From contig OZ231126.1 in assembly GCA_965153355.1 (NCBI GenBank), positions 38,130,001 to 38,194,000 of the forward strand: a DNA stretch of 64,000 nucleotides, given 5' to 3'. This document shows positions 58,755-64,000 of the stretch, piece after piece. The DNA comes from Flaccisagitta enflata. Taxonomy: Eukaryota; Chaetognatha; Sagittoidea; Aphragmophora. Both the position numbers and the translations under genes were made by a program. The notes under the pieces were generated by a model. It did not search any database, was not told the DNA's origin, and worked only from the letters and a program-made list of their open reading frames with translations. Positions within the stretch are counted from its first letter, which is position 1. Each line of letters opens with the position of its first letter.

Positions 58755-58845
58755 AACAAGGCCAGTAAGGCGCGCCGTGTGGATCTTCGAACCGACCAAC
58801 AGACGGACACAGCCGATTATAAAGGAGCTTTGGCGCACCTAAAAA
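58755..58845 (+). mobile_element. Short HINE-like element, GGTGCGCC subfamily
   Basis: AACAAGGCCAGTAAGGCGCG, ACCGACCAACAGACGGACAC, TTATAAAGGAGCTTTGGCGC, ACCTAAAAA. Only 91 bp: the smallest complete-looking copy. Confidence 0.65.
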
Positions 58846-59026
58846 TGACAATAACGCCGATACAAAAATGAGCAAACGTCACTCCAAAATACAGACGAAC
58901 TGACGAATGTTCTCATCAAGAGAAGATCGGGCTTCCTTTTCGGACGCGGCCGAAGGCGGAAAAAGACGCGACATCAAAAGTCACGCAATCGCACACACAA
59001 AAAAAGGCTCACATAACAGTCAGTGG

Positions 59027-59200
59027 ACAAACACAATAGGTGGATAACTTGTATCATTGATTTCAATCTAACCCACTGTTAATAAGCATAATGTTGTTTA
59101 TAATCACTGGTTGTTAAAATCACAGCCGGCTATACAATATTACTCAAAATCTAATTTTTATACATCTTTTATCCACCTATTGTGTTTTGTCCACTGACTG
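59027..59200. mobile_element. MITE, CAGTCAGTGGACAAAACA family
   Basis: 174 bp with about 30-bp TIRs (CAGTCAGTGGACAAA, CACAATAGGTGGATAA and complements). Same family as 712-1043. Confidence 0.8.
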
Positions 59201-59559
59201 ATTAATGGTCATAGAAATCATGAAATGTCTCGACGATCTCAGACAACAACAGATGAGGGGAAAACTGTCAAGTTAGACTGATATTATTTTTCAGCCGAAA
59301 AAAAAACATAACAATACATCAAGGACATATCATCACGAAAAAAGCTTTTGCAAGTTTTGCATGTTTGACTGCTACTGATTTTGAGATGAGATTGAGATAA
59401 GCTGAGGAATTAAGGGTATAGGAAATCGTTTCCCAGACAAAAAGGGACATGTTGTTATCACAATGTCAACAAGATGTAAACAAATCAACCGTTAGAACAC
59501 AGAAGCCTTCTCTGAGCCCTTTCAAAATGAAAGAATTCAAACTTCTCCACTAGGTCTAG

Positions 59560-59885
59560 AAAGGGCTCAATTTGGGCATTCAAATGAAACACAATTTTCA
59601 AGCAGTTTTCATGTTCCTTCCATCTCAAGAGTCCATCCTTTTTGGATAATTGATTAGGACTTGATCCAGACACTACGCTGTAGTTTTATAGAATTGATTG
59701 CTGGATGTATGAGAAAAATTTCTCCCCTATACAACTTCAGCATTGATGATGTGGTGCCTAGATCAAGTCCAAATCAATTTTCCAATGAAGTTGGGCTCTT
59801 AATATGCAAATGGAACAGGAAAAATGCTTGGAAATAATGTTTCGTTCAAACACCCGAATTGAGCCCACTCTATTCTCCACATGAC
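59560..59885. mobile_element. Diverged fold-back, about 330 bp
   Basis: AAAGGGCTCAATTTGGGCAT at the left pairs with CACCCGAATTGAGCCCACTC at the right; inside, GATTAGGACTTGATCCAG pairs with CTAGATCAAGTCCAAATC. Arms about 120 bp. Confidence 0.6.
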
Positions 59886-60692
59886 TTGAAATCATGTTTC
59901 ACCATCCCAACTCATCGGGGCGTGGACTGTCGCGGTCGGACAAACAGACAGACTGACAAATGATCAGACAGACAGACGGACATATAATATACTGTTATTT
60001 GGAAAAAAAGTCGAAGAAACGAAGTACCTTCGGCTTTTTGAGACCTGCAGAACTTTTTGGATATCCTTTTTCTCATGAGGCGTTTGGGAAAGTTGATGCT
60101 TTTTTCGAGCCGAATGAGCCTACTCATGAAACTAGCAGCTGAGAAAGAGCTAATTATTCTCCTTTAGATAGCGCCAAGCAGAATTCTGTGCAACCAATAG
60201 TTTTCGCGTTTTGATTTTACTTTTATTGGTAGGATGATAGTGCAAGCATAAGCCTGTTTTTGCGTTTGTCTTCAAGTATCCCGGAGGCGTTGTTTTTTTT
60301 TCTTCCTTTTTTTACCGTCAGGCCGTCAAAAAGTCAAATCAAAACTCAAACAATTACTTTTTTCTACTCACTCCAATCTTAGAGCCTCCTCATAAATAAG
60401 TCACTAAAATTTTTCCACGATGAAACCTTTTATGGTCTCTGACAGATTAATGGCCTTTTTCTTGAAAAGTTTTGCCAATCGGAATGTAGACAGTCAGTGG
60501 GCAAACGTGTTCAAATTAAGTTCATTCTACTCATGGACCTCGTCATTTACCATATAATTTTAGAGTGAACGAGTTTCCACTTCTTGCGCCAACTTAAGTG
60601 TTTTAAAGCACAGTTACACACCGTTAAAACGGATCCGAGAGAAATGGAAATCCGCCTGTAATGGATTTGAAATCTTGGTTCCTTTTCCTTAA
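59886..60692. other. Gene-free stretch
   Basis: CAGACAGACGGACATA simple sequence at 59944-59985 and a pogo-like MITE scrap at 60614-60665. No gene seen. Confidence 0.45.
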
Positions 60693-60889
60693 ATTTTAGT
60701 TGCAGACACGCATAAGAGGCGTTTTCTATCTGTCGGTTTGTCACACACAAGTTGAAAACGCAAAAAAACGCGTATTTTGGATGCTGCAGTTAGTATTGTT
60801 TGTGTGTTTGTTGGAGGGGGGTTGAAGGTGTAGTTTGGATGAGGCTGGGGGTTGGATGCCCCTGCCCCCCATATTGTGACCCAGCATTA
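60693..60889 (-). mobile_element. HINE-like element, GTTGCGGAC subfamily
   Basis: TTTTAGTTGCAGACACGCAT, TCTATCTGTCGGTTTGTCAC, GAGGCTGGGGGTTGGATGCC, CCTGCCCCCCATATTGTGAC. Directly abuts the next element. Confidence 0.65.
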
Positions 60890-61272
60890 TTTTTAGTCGC
60901 GTGCACGCGACTCTACAACCCGCTTTGTCCGTCCGTTGGTCCGTTGGTCCGTTGGTCCGTTGGTCCGTTGGTCCGTCCGTCCGTCGGTCCGTCACACTTT
61001 ACTTTTTTATCATACTTTAGGTTATTTCTAGTCATTCAAAGTCATTTTAGGTCATTATAAGTCATTGTAAGTCATTCTAAGTCATTCTAAGTCCTTCTAA
61101 ATCATTCTAAGTTATTTTTAGTCACTTAAGTCAAAAAGGTCAAAGTAGTCATTTCAGTTATTTTAGGTCTTTTTGAGTCATTTAAAGTTGTCTTGAGTCA
61201 TTTTAAGTCATCTTGAGTCAATAAAGGCAAGTTATTTATGTCTCGCACGCAACTTATAGGTGTTGGCCTTGT
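60890..61272 (-). mobile_element. HINE-like element, ATGACTTA subfamily, complete
   Basis: TTTTTAGTCGCGTGCACGCGACT hairpin region, CCGCTTTGTCC, (GTTGGTCC)n, CACACTTTACTTTTTTATC, about 200 bp of GTCATTCTAA repeats (61030-61215), GTCTCGCACGCAACTTATAG, TGTTGGCCTTGTT. This full copy explains the partial ones at 38777 and 43032. Confidence 0.8.
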
Positions 61273-61455
61273 TTTTTCTTACACTAGTTAAAATAAATCT
61301 ACTTTTAACTAATAAAATTTCTCAGACCTTCAATATCCATTATTGCTAGGTTTAACTGTATTTGACTTATACCACTGACCCCACCCGTTTATAATGTAAA
61401 GGTTCATCAGCATAACATGAAAATGCCATTATTTTCCTTCCACGACTATTCTACG

Positions 61456-61694
61456 TTTTTAGTCGCTGCGTAGCGACTCTATAAGAGGGTGTGTCCCTTG
61501 GTCGGTTTGTCTGTCTGTATGAAATAGGAAAATTTGATGACGCGAAATCGACTGAAAAACGGATTTCTGACCATCGCAGCTCCTGCCTGGCGTCAATACA
61601 GCCCCCGCCCACTCACATACTGCCCCTGCCCACCCGCATTACTGCCCCTGCCCACCAGCAGCGACTATGGATTGGCCGTGTATCCGGCCTTGTT
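61456..61694 (-). mobile_element. HINE-like element, GTCGCTGCG subfamily
   Basis: AGTCGCTGCGTAGCGACT hairpin, CTATAAGAGGGTGTGTCCC, two CTGCCCCTGCCCACCCGC units, then GCAGCGACT near the right end and TATCCGGCCTTGTT. Confidence 0.8.
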
Positions 61695-61944
61695 AAGATG
61701 GATCTGTTTGTTAAAACGAGAATTATGTTCTCAAGAGTCTTATATATACTGTCATGAACTTAAATAATTTGACAACGGAAAGAGAAGAAAAAACAAAGAA
61801 GCTCCTCAGCGAACATCAATGAACAAGACCGAGCACAAGTTCAGTCGCTTGAGGTTGGGCAGGGACAGCGAAGCCTAAAAAAGCGTTTCAACCCTCCCTC
61901 TCCATACGTAACCAACAGAATATACCTGCCAAACGACGGACGAA

Positions 61945-63025
61945 CAGCGGTCAAATATAAATATCCGCTGGACCAAAAGCTAAATTTTTAGAGTTTCAAA
62001 AAAAAAAAAGTAACCGTCGCCAATTTTTTGCATACTAGTCCTAAAAACCATGTAGATTAAGATTATCTACTTCATTTTTCTCAATTATAAGCCGAAAAAA
62101 TTAAACACACTTTTTTTTGCTAAAAATGGAAGTTTTTTGCTCAAAAACGCTTAATTTTTAAATTATGAAATAAGAATATGCCCTTCTTAAGATACAAAAT
62201 CATCCACTGAACATTTGTGAGGAATTTCGTAAAATTCTGTTGACGTTAAGACGCTTAAATTGCATGTTAAAACTTAGAAATTTGAAAAAATAAGCCTTCA
62301 TGAAATAAAAATCCCCAAAAGACATCAAGAAATGTTAGATCTTATGAAAATATACCTTCCTACCAAATTTCATGCTTATATGATGATTATAGGCTTAATA
62401 ATAACCAAAAAAACAATTTACGACAATGTGCAAATGTGCTTTTTGGGCGAAAATAGCTAAAATCTCACTAAATTAGCTCATCAATTGCAATTATGTTGGT
62501 TTTTCATAGTGCAATCAATTTAAAACAAAGAAAGCCTTGTAAGTTAAATTTTAGCGATTTTTGCCTAAAAGCTCATTTGCATATTGTTGTAAATTGATTT
62601 TTCGGTTATCACTCAGCCGATATTTATCATATGACTATGAAGTTTGGTAGAAAGGTATATTCTTATAAGATCCAACATTTTTTTATGTCTTTTAGTGATT
62701 GTTTCGTCATTAAGGTTTAATTTTTAAAGATTTTAAATTTTATAATGCATTGCAAGCGTCTCAACGTCAACGGAATTTCGCGAAATTTCTCTGAAATGTT
62801 CAACAAATGAAATTCTATCTTAAGAAGGGCATATTCTTTCTTCATAATCAAAAAACTGCCATTTTTGGCAAAAAAAAGTGTGTCTAATTTTTTCGGCTCG
62901 CAATCGGGAAAAATGAAGTTGATTTTCTTAATCTACAGCTTTTTTAGGACTAGTGTGCAAAAAATTGGAGACGGTTTTTTTTATTTTTCAAAGGGTTTTG
63001 GTCTACCAGATATTTGACCGACAGA
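61945..63025. mobile_element. Large fold-back element, about 1.08 kb
   Basis: Ends CGGTCAAATATAAATATCCG...GACCAAAA and TTTTGGTC...CAGATATTTGACCG. Arm blocks: AATTTTTTGCATACTAGTCC / GACTAGTGTGCAAAAAATT and AATATGCCCTTCTTAAGATA / TATCTTAAGAAGGGCATATT. Arms of about 500 bp, diverged, around a loop near 62490. No ORF. Confidence 0.8.
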
Positions 63026-63398
63026 CAGTCTTTCCGAGTGTAAAGTCATCTATATCAAACTCAAAAATGGTGCAAGAACTCCTTAGAAAGGGGTGGTGAT
63101 CATTTCCACGGTGCGTCTATTTTGAGCATTCAAATTTTCATAAACGCATCTGCGAGATATGGCATTATTTGCGAATAATCAATGTAGAATAGAAACTAGG
63201 GTCGGTGAAACTCAATTTGATCGAAACGAGAGGCGAGATGGATGGTCACATGACAAGCCTCAATGATTTAAGGGGTGTTTCGTTTGGGGTTGAAACTCTT
63301 CAACTCTAATGTAAACAACCAATGACACTGGAAACCAAGTCGACTTGCGGGGGTCGAGTGTAAGAAGTAGGGTGCCGGGGGTTCTCAATAAGGAAAAC

Positions 63399-63399
<1 letters not shown>

Positions 63400-63452
<53 letters not shown>
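63400..63452. repeat. (GA)n microsatellite
   Basis: About 50 bp of GA followed by CAGACAAACAGACAGA. Confidence 0.9.
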
Positions 63453-63455
<3 letters not shown>

Positions 63456-63850
63456 CACAGACAAACAGACAGAAACGAAATCAGAGAAAGACAGAAGAAA
63501 TAGACGAATCAGACATACAGAGTTACAGACTGAATGAACGTTGAAAAACTGAATAGATTCAACAAAATTATAGACAATGGGATAGACAGACAAACCGATC
63601 GAAAGACAGTTACAGACCGACGGAGCTGAGCAAGAAAGAAAAGATATCAGGAGATAGATGATTCCTTTGTCGTCCTCCGGGGACGTGAAGTGTTGGCGTA
63701 GGAAAAGGAACAACAAAATCGAGTGAATTAAACGCAGATGGTTAAAAAGCCTACTCTTTTGATTATATCCGTATTAAAACCGTCAGCTCATGATCACGTT
63801 CTCAGATGCATCCTCGCCTGTCTGTAAGCGAGCATTTTCACCATGGTAGG

Positions 63851-64000
63851 TTTTTAGTCGCTGGCTAAGCGACTCTACACAAAAGGGTGTGCAAAAAAAT
63901 TGGTATTTACATATCGTCATAAAAACAATACTTCTAGATGGCCCAATGAGATGAAAGTTGAAATACAATCTTACTATTGGTTCTAATGAATGCTAATGTG
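63851..64000 (-). mobile_element. HINE-like element, hairpin end only, near the window edge
   Basis: TTTTTAGTCGCTGGCTAAGC, GACTCTACACAAAAGGGTGT. Only about 45 bp are recognisable; the remainder to the edge is unique-looking. Confidence 0.45.

Overview
The window is nuclear DNA from an animal. It is AT-rich and has very few genes. The genic signals are GT-AG introns, a 24-finger C2H2 protein and a metazoan-type 2'-5'-oligoadenylate synthetase (OAS) fold. The repeat load is extreme: runs of (CT/GA)n, (CAT)n, (CAA)n, (GGT)n, (GT)n and (CTTT)n, plus many non-autonomous elements and fold-backs. An invertebrate fits best. The zinc-finger linkers (HLKEKP/HLKEKx rather than TGEKP) look arthropod-like, but I cannot name the species from sequence alone.

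Only two protein-coding genes can be supported. (1) A single-exon C2H2 zinc-finger gene lies at 14020-16365 on the minus strand (781 aa, 24 fingers). (2) A five-exon OAS-like nucleotidyltransferase gene lies on the minus strand between 39322 and 30899 (473 aa as modelled). Its exons are 39080-39322, 34731-34943, 33888-34405, 32329-32547 and 30899-31127. Every junction is GT-AG and in phase. A TATA box sits 255-262 bp upstream of its ATG. The leader ends in about 130 bp of (CAA)n that abuts the ATG. The last codons and the stop lie inside the end of a dispersed element.

Layout. 1-2.9 kb: palindromic 'TTAGGACTAG' arrays with three kinds of inserted element. 3-13 kb: gene-free, microsatellites, a half fold-back at 10 kb and two HINE-like elements at 13 kb. 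14-16.4 kb: zinc-finger gene. 16.6-30.6 kb: gene-free, long microsatellites, tandem duplications and dispersed repeats. 30.7-39.6 kb: OAS-like gene, with a fold-back and HINE-like copies in its introns. 40-52 kb: gene-free, HINE-like copies, a minisatellite and two large back-to-back fold-backs. 52.5-58.6 kb: a 968-bp satellite (about 5.6 copies) with a TA-flanked MITE in its first copy. 58.6-64 kb: more HINE-like copies and fold-backs.

The most interesting items are the OAS-like gene and a family of elements about 90-380 bp long. Each of these elements carries a terminal hairpin and a subterminal inverted repeat whose sequences change together between subfamilies, a Helentron/HINE-like architecture. 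Many long inverted repeats, which would fold into dsRNA if transcribed, surround or interrupt the OAS-like gene.
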